A stretch of 11,493 bases of DNA, taken from JBMNOU01 sp050943215 (GTDB lineage: Bacteria; Bacillota; Clostridia; Christensenellales; SZUA-584). A program made the translations under genes and the position numbers. Of the stretch, positions 1 through 5,470 are shown piece after piece (the first letter of the stretch is position 1; every line of letters begins with the position of its first letter). The stretch spans positions 1-11,493 of the forward strand of contig JBMNOU010000055.1 in NCBI GenBank assembly GCA_050943215.1, in the 5' to 3' direction. The notes beneath the pieces are model-generated. The model saw only the letters and a list, made by a program, of their open reading frames with translations. It was not told the DNA's origin and made no database searches.

Positions 1-2411
1 TTTTTGATGACCGAAAGACCAGCTCGTTTCGTGGCTCGAAGCTGGAATGCGAGGCCGGAAAGATCGCCGCGATGGCAGATATTCTCCAAAAGCACAACCA
101 ACAGAATCGCGGCATTTATTTCGTGGTCAACTATGGCGGCCATGAAGATGCCGATATCACCCGCATCAATGCACAATTTGTGGAGTGCGACGAGCTGTCC
201 ATCGAGGAGCAGGTGGCGCAGGTTGAGGCGTTTTCCATCGAACCATCGCTGATTGTAAAAACAAAAAAATCCCTTCACGTTTACTGGTTGATGAAGGATG
301 CGAAGGTCGCGGATTTTCGCAGAGTACAAAAACGGTTGATCGCCCGATTCCAAGGCGACCCGGCCTGCATCAACGAAAGTCGCGTGTTCCGGCTACCCGG
401 GTTTTATCACTGCAAGGGCGATCCGGTTATGGTGGAGTGCATCAAATTCAATCCTGAGTTGCGCTACACACAGGCCGAATTGGAAGCAGTGTTGCCCGAG
501 GTGCCGGACGATCCGGTGATCAAAACACCCGCACCTAAGGGCACTCGCAAGGGACTGGCTCTGGTGATCAAGCGGTGTCTTTTTGCGCAGCACTGTAAGG
601 ACAATGCCAAGTCCCTCTCCGAGCACGACTGGTATGCGATGATCACGAATCTTGCGGTATTCGAAGGAGGCAATCGCGTCATTCATGCACTATCCAAGGC
701 GTATCCGGGTTATGACCGCAAAGAAACGCAGGATAAAATCCAGCACTTTCTGGAGAGTGGGACGAAGCCCATCACCTGCCGGACGATTGCCGAGAAGGGC
801 TTCGTCTGCCCGAAGATGGAGGACGGAAGTTGCGGTTGTAAGGCTCCCGCCGCCCTCTGCTATAAACCCCTTGCCGTTGAGGATCTGCGTGTGTTTCTTT
901 CGGAGCTTGAGGTCAGGAAGTCTGCAGTGGACGATATGCAGACCGCGCAGGAATTTGTCCGTGATTTCCTATACAACGTGGATTCGGTTGTTGCGGGGAC
1001 ATTCATCGAATACGAGTTGAAGGAGCATTTCGGCCTGAAAACCAGCGCGGTCAAGCCACTGGTGGCGCAGCAGAAGGAGCTATACAAGGCATACCGCGAC
1101 AGCAAGGATACGAAGCGCGAAACCTCCGGCGAGGAACTGCCTGACTGGTATGAGGTGACGGACCGGGGTCTGCGGTTCGTTTCTGGCCTACTGGCCAATC
1201 ACATGGCCAAAAACGTGGACGCCTTTTACGGTGCGGAGAGCTATTACCTCTATGAGGGCGGAGTGTATAAAGCCGCGTCGGATTTGCAGGCTGCAGCCAA
1301 AGTGCGCGAGCATCTGATCGACCGATACGCGACCATGTCGGGCATCAACGACACCGAGGGTCAGTGGCGCATGCTCATCTATAAGCCGATCCGAGAGATT
1401 AACTGCAATCCGTTTATCATCAATACGGCAAACGGCCTGTACAACGTCCTTGACGGCAGCTTCAAACCGCACACATCGGAGTATTACTCAACGGTGCAGC
1501 TCAAAGCGGCGTACAGGGAGAACGCTGGATGCCCGCGGTTCATGAAATTTATAAGAAGTGTACTGGAGGAACCGGAAATTTACCTGCTGCAGGAGATATT
1601 CGGGTATTTTCTGATTCCAATCAACAAGGCGCAGAAGAGCTTCATGCTGGTGGGAGCGCCCAACGCGGGCAAATCGACGCTGCTGTCCATCGTTCAGGAG
1701 ATCCTCCTGGGCAGCGAAAACGTGAGTAATGTCCCGTGGCAATCGCTCTCCGACCGGTTCAAAACCGCAGAGCTATTCGGTCGGTTGGCAAACATTTTTG
1801 CCGACCTGCCTTCAAAGAGTGTGGATGACAACGGAATCTTTAAGGCGCTCACCGGCGAGGACTACATCACCGCCGAACGTAAAAACAAGAATCCTTTCAG
1901 CTTCAAGCCTTATGCCCGGTTGCTGTTTTCCTGTAACGAGATACCCCGCAATTATGGCGACCGCAGCGAGGGATTTTACCGCAGACTTATCATCATCCGC
2001 TTTGCGAATGCGGTGCCGCCTGAGAAGCGCGATCCCAACCTGCTGGATAAGCTGACCGTGGAGCGAGACGGGATTTTCATGTGGGCACTGACGGGGTTAA
2101 AAAGGCTCATGGCCAACAGCTACCTGTTTTCCGAAACCGACGCGACCCGCGCCGAACTGCAGCGATACAAGGTGGAAAGCAACAGTGCACTTTCCTTCAT
2201 TGAGGAATGCTGCGTGCTCGACGCAAAAGCGGAATGCGTCCGCGAGGAGCTGTTCCAGCAATATCGGGAATATTGCCACAAAAACGGCCTGAAGCCCCTG
2301 TCGCAGGCCAACTTCAACAAGGACGTGGAAGCCATCGGCAACACCATCGAAAAAGCGGTCGACAAGCTGGGCAAACGCCGCATATGGCGGGGATTGCGAT
2401 TCCATGAGTAG
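1..2411 (+). CDS. Phage primase/superfamily 3 (D5-like) helicase, 5'-truncated by the window edge
   Basis: Replication protein expected to prime and unwind phage DNA at its origin. The reading frame is open to base 3, and residues before the first Met (at 72) read FDDRKTSS, like the FQTFDD start of phage primases; no good ribosome site precedes 72. I therefore call it partial, lacking perhaps 20-30 residues. Numbering from the Met at 72: residues 1-115 resemble a RepB/AEP-type primase domain (NAQFVECDE, LHVYWLM, RVFRLPGFYH). A Cys-rich segment near 236-264 (CRTIAEKGFVCP, then CGC) may bind zinc. The C-terminal half is an SF3 ATPase: Walker A GAPNAGKST at 528-536, Walker B-like LANIFADLP at 572-580, sensor-1 LLFSCNEIP at 617-625, and a candidate arginine finger in GFYRR at 634-638. 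Family assignment is firm; the exact primase class is less certain. The gene ends at the edge of an iteron-like repeat region, consistent with an adjacent origin. Confidence 0.93.
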   Translation, partial: FDDRKTSSFRGSKLECEAGKIAAMADILQKHNQQNRGIYFVVNYGGHEDADITRINAQFVECDELSIEEQVAQVEAFSIEPSLIVKTKKSLHVYWLMKDAKVADFRRVQKRLIARFQGDPACINESRVFRLPGFYHCKGDPVMVECIKFNPELRYTQAELEAVLPEVPDDPVIKTPAPKGTRKGLALVIKRCLFAQHCKDNAKSLSEHDWYAMITNLAVFEGGNRVIHALSKAYPGYDRKETQDKIQHFLESGTKPITCRTIAEKGFVCPKMEDGSCGCKAPAALCYKPLAVEDLRVFLSELEVRKSAVDDMQTAQEFVRDFLYNVDSVVAGTFIEYELKEHFGLKTSAVKPLVAQQKELYKAYRDSKDTKRETSGEELPDWYEVTDRGLRFVSGLLANHMAKNVDAFYGAESYYLYEGGVYKAASDLQAAAKVREHLIDRYATMSGINDTEGQWRMLIYKPIREINCNPFIINTANGLYNVLDGSFKPHTSEYYSTVQLKAAYRENAGCPRFMKFIRSVLEEPEIYLLQEIFGYFLIPINKAQKSFMLVGAPNAGKSTLLSIVQEILLGSENVSNVPWQSLSDRFKTAELFGRLANIFADLPSKSVDDNGIFKALTGEDYITAERKNKNPFSFKPYARLLFSCNEIPRNYGDRSEGFYRRLIIIRFANAVPPEKRDPNLLDKLTVERDGIFMWALTGLKRLMANSYLFSETDATRAELQRYKVESNSALSFIEECCVLDAKAECVREELFQQYREYCHKNGLKPLSQANFNKDVEAIGNTIEKAVDKLGKRRIWRGLRFHE

Positions 2412-2608
2412 TTTTTTGACGGTTTTGACAGGCATTTGACAGGTTCGGCGAGGCGAAAACCCCTACTACATAAGGCATTTGACAGGTTTGACGGGTTTTT
2501 TATATTTCTTACGTTAAAGACCAGAATGCTATATGTAGTAAGAATTTTATAATACATTATAAAAGCTGAGGATTTCCTGTCAAACCTGTCAAAAACGCGA
2601 GGTGCGTT
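2412..2608. other. Gene-free repeat region, candidate replication origin or regulator-binding array
   Basis: No open frame here looks like a gene. Units of the form TTTGACRGG occur at 2414-2422, 2423-2432, 2434-2443, 2477-2486 and 2487-2495, all in the same orientation. GGCATTTGACAGGTT is a perfect 15-bp direct repeat (2431-2445 and 2474-2488). Two further units lie in opposite orientation at 2576-2594, forming an inverted repeat with 2477-2495 (17 of 19 matching). Inside this frame are the inverted pair TACTACATA (2464-2472) / TATGTAGTA (2532-2540) and an AT-rich palindrome (2545-2564). Iterons plus an AT-rich element next to a replicative helicase gene is the usual plan of a phage or plasmid origin. 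The array could instead be operators controlling the nuclease/regulator genes, or RNA folds. Structure is certain; function is inferred. Confidence 0.55.
2545..2564. repeat. AT-rich perfect palindrome inside the candidate origin
   Basis: TTTTATAAT-AC-ATTATAAAA: perfect 9-bp arms with a 2-base centre and only one C in 20 bases. In a region otherwise of mixed composition this could be a DNA-unwinding element or a binding site for a dimeric protein. It also contains TATAAT, so a promoter -10 cannot be excluded. It lacks the GC-rich stem of an intrinsic terminator. Confidence 0.7.
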
Positions 2609-2926
2609 ATGGCAGAAAAGGACATCACAAACGCGATTCTGCGTTATCTAAAGACTGTGCCTTGCTGTTTTGCTTGGAAAGAGCACGGCGGCATGTATGG
2701 CACAGCCGGTTTGCCGGACATCATCTGCTGCATCAAAGGTCGGTTCGTCGCCTTTGAGGTAAAAACACCGTCCGGCAAGCTGACAAAGCTGCAAGAAGCC
2801 ACGATTCGGAAAATCAGAGCTGCCAAGGGCGAAGCCTTCAAAGTGACAAATGTCGAGGATGCCAAATCCATTCTTGATACCTTGGAGGTGCCAGCTCATG
2901 ACGATAGCTTGGATATATTTAGATAA
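2609..2926 (+). CDS. VRR-NUC domain nuclease (phage type)
   Basis: A stand-alone 105-residue nuclease of the VRR-NUC family (PD-(D/E)xK superfamily), likely a structure-specific DNA endonuclease acting in phage replication, recombination or branch resolution. The whole protein is the domain: an N-terminal helix, GTAGLPDIICC with catalytic Asp37, FVAFEVKTP with Glu50 and Lys52, then Gln62 in the following helix, the usual metal-binding and catalytic set. Length is normal for phage members. The ATG is preceded by GAGGTG at suitable spacing, and transcription would enter from the repeat region upstream. The regulator gene starts inside its last 29 bases, suggesting one operon with coupled translation. 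Family assignment is strong; the natural DNA substrate is unknown. Confidence 0.92.
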   Translation: MAEKDITNAILRYLKTVPCCFAWKEHGGMYGTAGLPDIICCIKGRFVAFEVKTPSGKLTKLQEATIRKIRAAKGEAFKVTNVEDAKSILDTLEVPAHDDSLDIFR

Positions 2927-3356
2927 AAAGGCGGCAGCCATCGACGCCTTGAAGGATTACTCTACCATGGAGTACATTCTTCAGAACCACTCCGATATTT
3001 TGGAGGAGATGACGGAAAAACTGACGGCAGTGCGATCTTCCGCTCCCACAGGTATGCCGAGGATAAAAAATCCAAAGGCAGGTGAAGCGCGTTTGGCAGC
3101 TACGCTGGATGAGATCGACGTCCTTAAGGAGCGATATCGTAGGGCACTGGAGTACATGGAGTGGTTCCAGCCCGCATGGGAGGCTTTGAGCGAGGACGAG
3201 CGGTTCGTCTTATCGGAGTTTTATCACAACGATGATTCTCGGCAGACCGATGCGATTGGAAGTGTATGCGAGCGGTTCAGCATTGAGCGCTCATCTGCTT
3301 ATAACAAAAAGAACCGGGCGCTGGCCCGATTGGCCCTTCTGCTGTACGGAAAGTGA
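2898..3356 (+). CDS. Sigma-region-4-like late transcription regulator (ArpU/RinA-like, DUF1492-type)
   Basis: Small (152 aa) probable DNA-binding activator of phage late genes. I chose the ATG at 2898 because GGAGGTG sits 7 bases upstream; an earlier ATG at 2850 lacks this and would add 16 unconvincing residues. The N-terminal 90 residues are helical and charged, with a segment near 50-85 (TGMPRIKNPKAGEARLA, DEIDVLKERYRRALEYMEWF) that I recognise from clostridial prophage proteins. The C-terminal 55 residues (LSEDERFVLSEFY, then ICERF-like VCERFSIERSSAYNKKNRAL) resemble sigma-70 region 4 with a helix-turn-helix near 115-142. Proteins of this type usually sit just upstream of the terminase genes. 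Immediately after its stop codon comes a conserved promoter-like box that recurs 696 bp downstream, a natural target. Regulatory role is inferred from fold and position. Confidence 0.78.
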   Translation: MTIAWIYLDKKAAAIDALKDYSTMEYILQNHSDILEEMTEKLTAVRSSAPTGMPRIKNPKAGEARLAATLDEIDVLKERYRRALEYMEWFQPAWEALSEDERFVLSEFYHNDDSRQTDAIGSVCERFSIERSSAYNKKNRALARLALLLYGK

Positions 3357-3364
3357 GTAATTTC

Positions 3365-3397
3365 GTGGACGACTTTTGCGTTTTGATGTGCTATACT
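3365..3397 (+). promoter_or_regulatory. Putative activator-dependent phage promoter, copy 1
   Basis: GTGGACGACTTTTGCGTTT (3365-3383) followed by the -10-like TATACT (3392-3397). No good -35 lies 16-18 bases upstream of the -10, which fits an activator-dependent promoter. The 19-bp box and the -10 are kept, with identical spacing (25 bp from GTGGAC to GCTATACT), in copy 2. Initiation would be near 3404, giving an RNA of only about 55 nt if the terminator at 3420-3457 works. The likely activator is the regulator encoded just upstream. No direct evidence of promoter activity. Confidence 0.6.
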
Positions 3398-3419
3398 GAT
3401 ACCATCAAAATTTGCAAAC

Positions 3420-3457
3420 AAAAGCCTTCGGAGCACAACCGCTCTGAGGGCTTTTTT
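3420..3457 (+). terminator. Intrinsic terminator, copy 1
   Basis: A 15-bp stem (3420-3434 with 3441-3455, including two G-U pairs), loop ACAACC, and a run of T from 3452 to 3457. It lies about 20 bp downstream of the predicted start site of promoter copy 1, so it acts either as the end of the replication/regulator operon or as an attenuator. Confidence 0.88.
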
Positions 3458-3575
3458 GTTGGCACACTTTGCACTAAACGCTCGCCTACACTTTGGGGGA
3501 ATTGCCTCCGCAGAAATGTCTTGCCTTTAAGCGGTTATCGAGCGATCATGTGTCTGCAAGGAAGGAGGCGTTTTT

Positions 3576-4037
3576 ATGGGGGGAAAATTCTACTGCCCCA
3601 CGCAGATATGCCTGTTTGAAACACCTGTGGACATAAAGGATTGTTTTCAAAATGGCGAGGATTTGGAAGATTTATTTTGCGAGCATCAACTGAGCGGTGC
3701 TGAAGAGGCGGGATATTTTCAAGCAATTATCCGCGAATGGAACCGCAGGCACGATTCGGCTGCATATCGGCTGGACATTTCCGAAGATACCCAACTGGAT
3801 GGGATTCGGGAAGGTGTGTGCTCCATGGTGCTGCGTGACAATGGTCTGATCGAGTATGAGCTGGATTGCGAGGCATCCTGCTCGAACGAAGAAGCCTGTG
3901 AACAATTGGCGGCTGTTATAGGCGAAAACGCGGACCCGTTCATTCTGGATTTCATTTTGGATGACGGCAGGCAGTTATATATTGCCCCCACCACCCATCA
4001 TTGGTGCGGCGGGTTTACCTTAGTCCGGGACTACTGA
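3576..4037 (+). CDS. Strongly acidic phage protein of unknown function
   Basis: A 153-residue protein I do not recognise. The ATG has an excellent ribosome site (AAGGAGG, 7 bases upstream), so it is very likely translated. It has about 31 Asp/Glu against 10 Lys/Arg, spread along the whole chain, and nine cysteines; there is no signal peptide or membrane segment. The N-terminus (GGKFYCPTQICLFETP) and the C-terminus (HHWCGGFTLVRDY) look structured. It lies alone between two copies of a promoter-terminator module, a typical site for an accessory gene. Its strong negative charge and position would suit a DNA-mimic or other anti-defence protein, but that is speculation; no motif supports a specific activity. 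Confidence 0.8.
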   Translation: MGGKFYCPTQICLFETPVDIKDCFQNGEDLEDLFCEHQLSGAEEAGYFQAIIREWNRRHDSAAYRLDISEDTQLDGIREGVCSMVLRDNGLIEYELDCEASCSNEEACEQLAAVIGENADPFILDFILDDGRQLYIAPTTHHWCGGFTLVRDY

Positions 4038-4060
4038 CCTTCTCGAAAGTGAGTAAAATC

Positions 4061-4093
4061 GTGGACGACTTTTGCGTTTCGGCGCGCTATACT
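4061..4093 (+). promoter_or_regulatory. Putative activator-dependent phage promoter, copy 2
   Basis: The same 19-bp box (4061-4079) and TATACT (4088-4093) as copy 1, while the bases between them (TTGAT versus CGGCG) have changed. That pattern points to selection on the box and the -10. It would drive the HNH gene and possibly everything to the terminase, if transcription passes the terminator at 4123-4159. Confidence 0.6.
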
Positions 4094-4122
4094 GATATCA
4101 TCAAAATTGCATAACAACAAAG

Positions 4123-4159
4123 AAGCCTTCGGAACAACCGTTCTGAGGGCTTTTGTTTT
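4123..4159 (+). terminator. Intrinsic terminator, copy 2
   Basis: Stem 4123-4135 with 4140-4152, loop AACC, tail TTTTGTTTT. Compared with copy 1, the pair G3433-C3442 has become A4134-T4141, a compensated change that supports a functional RNA stem. The T-tract is interrupted by G, so it may be leakier than copy 1. Confidence 0.75.
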
Positions 4160-4176
4160 GCCCGGGAGGTGGCCGT

Positions 4177-4530
4177 GTGCCAAGGAAACCCAAACGGCCA
4201 TGCAGCTATCCGGGCTGCCCGGAGCTGACGGATGGCCGGTATTGTGAAAAGCATCAGAAGGAAATCGAAGCGCGATATAACCGGTATGAACGCGACCCGG
4301 CCACCCGCAAGCGGTATGGCCGGACGTGGCGGCGAATCCGTGACCGATATATTGCGGCGCACCCGTTATGTGAGCGGTGCCGCAAGGCCGGTAAGTTGAC
4401 GCCCGCCGAAGAGGTTCACCATATCATCCCTTTATCCAAGGGCGGCACCCATGACGAAAGCAACCTCATGAGTTTGTGTACGTCGTGCCACTCCGAAATC
4501 ACCGCGCGCGAAGGTGGCCGCTGGGGTTAA
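4177..4530 (+). CDS. HNH endonuclease, packaging-associated
   Basis: A 117-residue HNH nuclease of the kind found beside terminase genes, where family members nick or cut DNA during phage genome packaging. I chose the GTG at 4177 because GGGAGGT lies 6 bases upstream and the protein then begins MPRKPKRPC, as in related phage proteins; the frame is open further up to a TTG at 4153, which lies in the terminator. The N-terminal C9, C14, C23 and H26 could bind one zinc. A basic linker (residues 40-57) precedes the core: CERC (65-68), HHI (81-83), N96, CTSCH (101-105), that is, the HNH triad plus two CxxC zinc knuckles. Usually such genes lie directly before the small terminase; here about 1.7 kb of extra material separates them. 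Confidence 0.92.
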   Translation: MPRKPKRPCSYPGCPELTDGRYCEKHQKEIEARYNRYERDPATRKRYGRTWRRIRDRYIAAHPLCERCRKAGKLTPAEEVHHIIPLSKGGTHDESNLMSLCTSCHSEITAREGGRWG

Positions 4531-4540
4531 GGAAAAGGCG

Positions 4541-4567
4541 AACCCGAAGGTTATCTACCTTCGGGTT
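4541..4567. terminator. Hairpin between converging genes, overlapping the stop of the minus-strand gene
   Basis: AACCCGAAGG and CCTTCGGGTT form perfect 10-bp arms around a 7-base loop (4551-4557). The minus-strand stop codon lies in the loop. No U-run follows on the plus side; on the minus side only a weak tract follows (in the complement of 4531-4540). It may work as a weak terminator or protect the 3' ends of both transcripts. Confidence 0.55.
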
Positions 4568-4775
4568 GCAGTAGTTCGTATGTGCCATCCGGCAGTTCGC
4601 CCGCATATAAGCAATCCGGCCAGCGGAACAGCCATTCTTTGGGTGTGGGCTGTTCGTACCACAAAGACCCACCGTCGCACATGCTTTGGATAATGCTTTC
4701 CTTTGCATCTTCATCGTCATCGTCAATGGCGACCGACTGGAAGAAGCGGACATAACGGGATAGATCATTCGACAT
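4551..4775 (-). CDS. Small acidic protein of unknown function, opposite strand
   Basis: A 74-residue protein I do not recognise, transcribed against the rest of the cluster. The ATG at 4775 (complement) has a strong ribosome site, AAAGGAGG, 8 bases before it; the longer frame starting at 4862 has none and would overlap the promoter. Features: a run of acidic residues near 17-23 (IDDDDEDAK), 16 Asp/Glu against 6 Lys/Arg overall, and a Trp-rich C-terminal half (WYEQPTPKEWLFRWPDCLYAG). No signal peptide. It has its own sigma-A-like promoter (4813-4841) and a hairpin at its end, so it is an autonomous unit, probably expressed in the lysogen. Function unknown. Confidence 0.72.
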   Translation of the reverse strand: MSNDLSRYVRFFQSVAIDDDDEDAKESIIQSMCDGGSLWYEQPTPKEWLFRWPDCLYAGELPDGTYELLQPEGR

Positions 4776-4812
4776 AACGTTTGCCTCCTTTCGCTTGATG
4801 CTAATGGCCTGT

Positions 4813-4841
4813 AGTATATATCTGGTTTCACCACATAGCAA
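4813..4841 (-). promoter_or_regulatory. Sigma-A-type promoter for the minus-strand small gene
   Basis: On the complement: TTGCTA (4841-4836), a 17-base spacer, TATACT (4818-4813), about 38 bases before the start codon. Good match to the housekeeping consensus. The divergent promoter at 4959-4987 has the same -35. Confidence 0.6.
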
Positions 4842-4958
4842 GGGTGTAAATACCACAATCACCCGGGCTTTTCTTCTGCGTTTGTGTGTTGGCCGCCGGG
4901 GTTGACGATTGCTGTAAATAACTCAAATTGGCCGGTCCTTCTTTGGTGGGTAATCGTA

Positions 4959-4987
4959 TTGCTAATTGCGGCGACCAGAGGTATCAT
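4959..4987 (+). promoter_or_regulatory. Sigma-A-type promoter for the 87-residue gene
   Basis: TTGCTA (4959-4964), a 17-base spacer, TATCAT (4982-4987), about 33 bases before the ATG at 5021. It faces away from the minus-strand promoter. The 4842-4958 interval between the two promoters shows nothing else I can assign. Confidence 0.6.
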
Positions 4988-5020
4988 GTCCCCCACAATA
5001 ATGAAAGGGGTTATTGACAC

Positions 5021-5284
5021 ATGAAAACAAAACAAATATGGGAGCGCGCAAATGAGCATCGGGAGTTGATCCGCTCGCTTTATCGTGCGCTCTGTGAGGG
5101 TGAGGACATCAACGGGATGATGAATCAACTGAAACAATTGATTCCCTGCCTGTTCGGTGTCGATGCTGACCGGCGCGCTTTGGTGTTTCGTTCGATTGAC
5201 GATGGCTTGGTTGCCTTGCTTGTGAAGGAAGAAGGCGACACGCTGGTGCTGGCACTGGCGACGACAGATATTGAGTTGAACTAA
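5021..5284 (+). CDS. Small protein of unknown function with its own promoter and terminator
   Basis: An 87-residue protein I do not recognise. The start ATG follows AAAGGGG at 10 bases, an acceptable but wide spacing. The N-terminal half is helical and amphipathic (WERANEHRELIRSLYRAL, then MMNQLKQLIPCLFG); the C-terminal half (RRALVFRSIDDGLVALLVKEEGDTLVLALATTDIEL) looks like beta strands. No membrane segment. A promoter lies just upstream and a strong terminator 19 bases downstream, so it forms a complete one-gene unit (a 'moron'). The long open frame on the opposite strand has no comparable signals and is probably a shadow. Function unknown. Confidence 0.72.
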   Translation: MKTKQIWERANEHRELIRSLYRALCEGEDINGMMNQLKQLIPCLFGVDADRRALVFRSIDDGLVALLVKEEGDTLVLALATTDIELN

Positions 5285-5302
5285 GTCTATCGGCGAACAC
5301 AA

Positions 5303-5341
5303 GAAAAAGGACGCGAGAGATTGTCTCGTGTCTTTTTTTTT
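5303..5341 (+). terminator. Strong intrinsic terminator after the 87-residue gene
   Basis: Stem from about 5308 to 5318 paired with 5324 to 5334 (GGACGCGAGA / TCTCGTGTCT, two G-U pairs), a 5-base loop, and an uninterrupted run of T from 5333 to 5341. It is one of the clearest terminators in the window. Confidence 0.92.
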
Positions 5342-5343
5342 AT

Positions 5344-5445
5344 CTCGGGGAGGGGCGGTCTGAATCTCCACAACCTTTTCACGGTGCAACGGGCGTGGGG
5401 TCACGCGCGAAAAATCGCGGTTTCAAACAGGGTATATACCCCTAA
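5344..5445. other. Structured non-coding segment, candidate packaging (cos/pac) site
   Basis: This stretch between a terminator and the lysin carries a G-rich start (CGGGGAGGGGCGG), two adjacent small hairpins (GCGTG-GGGT-CACGC at 5393-5406 and CGCGA-AAAA-TCGCG at 5406-5419), and the 12-bp palindrome GGGTATATACCC (5430-5441). From memory, similar G-rich, hairpin-bearing sequence ending in a GGTATACC-like palindrome lies between the HNH and small-terminase genes of clostridial prophages, where Gram-positive phages commonly have their cohesive-end site. Here it is separated from both genes by insertions. The assignment rests on structure and position, not on a known cut site. Confidence 0.45.
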
Positions 5446-5470
5446 AAAATTACAGAAGTGAGGTAAATCC

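Larger units (their letters stand above)
3349..3460 (+). repeat. Promoter-terminator module, copy 1 (direct repeat of 4045-4159)
   Basis: A block of about 110 bp starting at the last codons of the regulator gene (GAAAGTGAGTAA) and running to the end of an intrinsic terminator. It is repeated at 4045-4159 with the same order of parts: GAAAGTGAGTAA, GTGGACGACTTTTGCGTTT, GCTATACTGATA, CATCAAAATT, hairpin, U-tract. The two copies flank the acidic gene, so that gene was probably acquired between duplicated modules. The repeat is seen directly; the insertion history is inferred. Confidence 0.85.
4045..4159 (+). repeat. Promoter-terminator module, copy 2 (direct repeat of 3349-3460)
   Basis: Second copy, beginning just after the stop of the acidic gene and ending at the ribosome site of the HNH gene. 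It even retains GAAAGTGAGTAA, which in copy 1 encodes the end of the regulator gene; here it is non-coding. This shows that copy 2 derives from the regulator's 3' end rather than the reverse. It is diverged mainly between the upstream box and the -10, and in the spacer before the hairpin. Confidence 0.85.

Noticed and set aside
4..252. A small plus-strand frame starting at the window edge
   Set aside because: It overlaps the primase/helicase frame, which is open to the edge and has family motifs. The short frame has an Arg/Ser-rich composition typical of out-of-frame reading.
2414..2594. CRISPR-like array from the repeated TTTGACAGG units
   Set aside because: Units are only about 9-10 bp, unevenly spaced, often adjacent and in both orientations; no spacers of regular length and no cas genes.
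3521..3549. Possible housekeeping promoter for the acidic gene (TTGCCT, 17 bases, GATCAT)
   Set aside because: The -10 match is poor, and the spacing alone is not enough evidence. Left unannotated.
3353..3619. An 88-codon plus-strand frame overlapping the end of the regulator
   Set aside because: It runs through the promoter-like box and the terminator hairpin, and overlaps the well-supported acidic gene. The ORF starts at GTG without a ribosome site.
4902..4930. TTGACG as a -35 for the 87-residue gene
   Set aside because: No acceptable -10 lies 16-18 bases downstream; the pair at 4959-4987 is much better.
4859..5404. A 181-codon open frame on the minus strand
   Set aside because: It overlaps the 87-residue plus-strand gene, which has a promoter, ribosome site and terminator in the right places. 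The minus frame has no ribosome site, crosses the terminator and the structured block, and its protein looks like no family I know.
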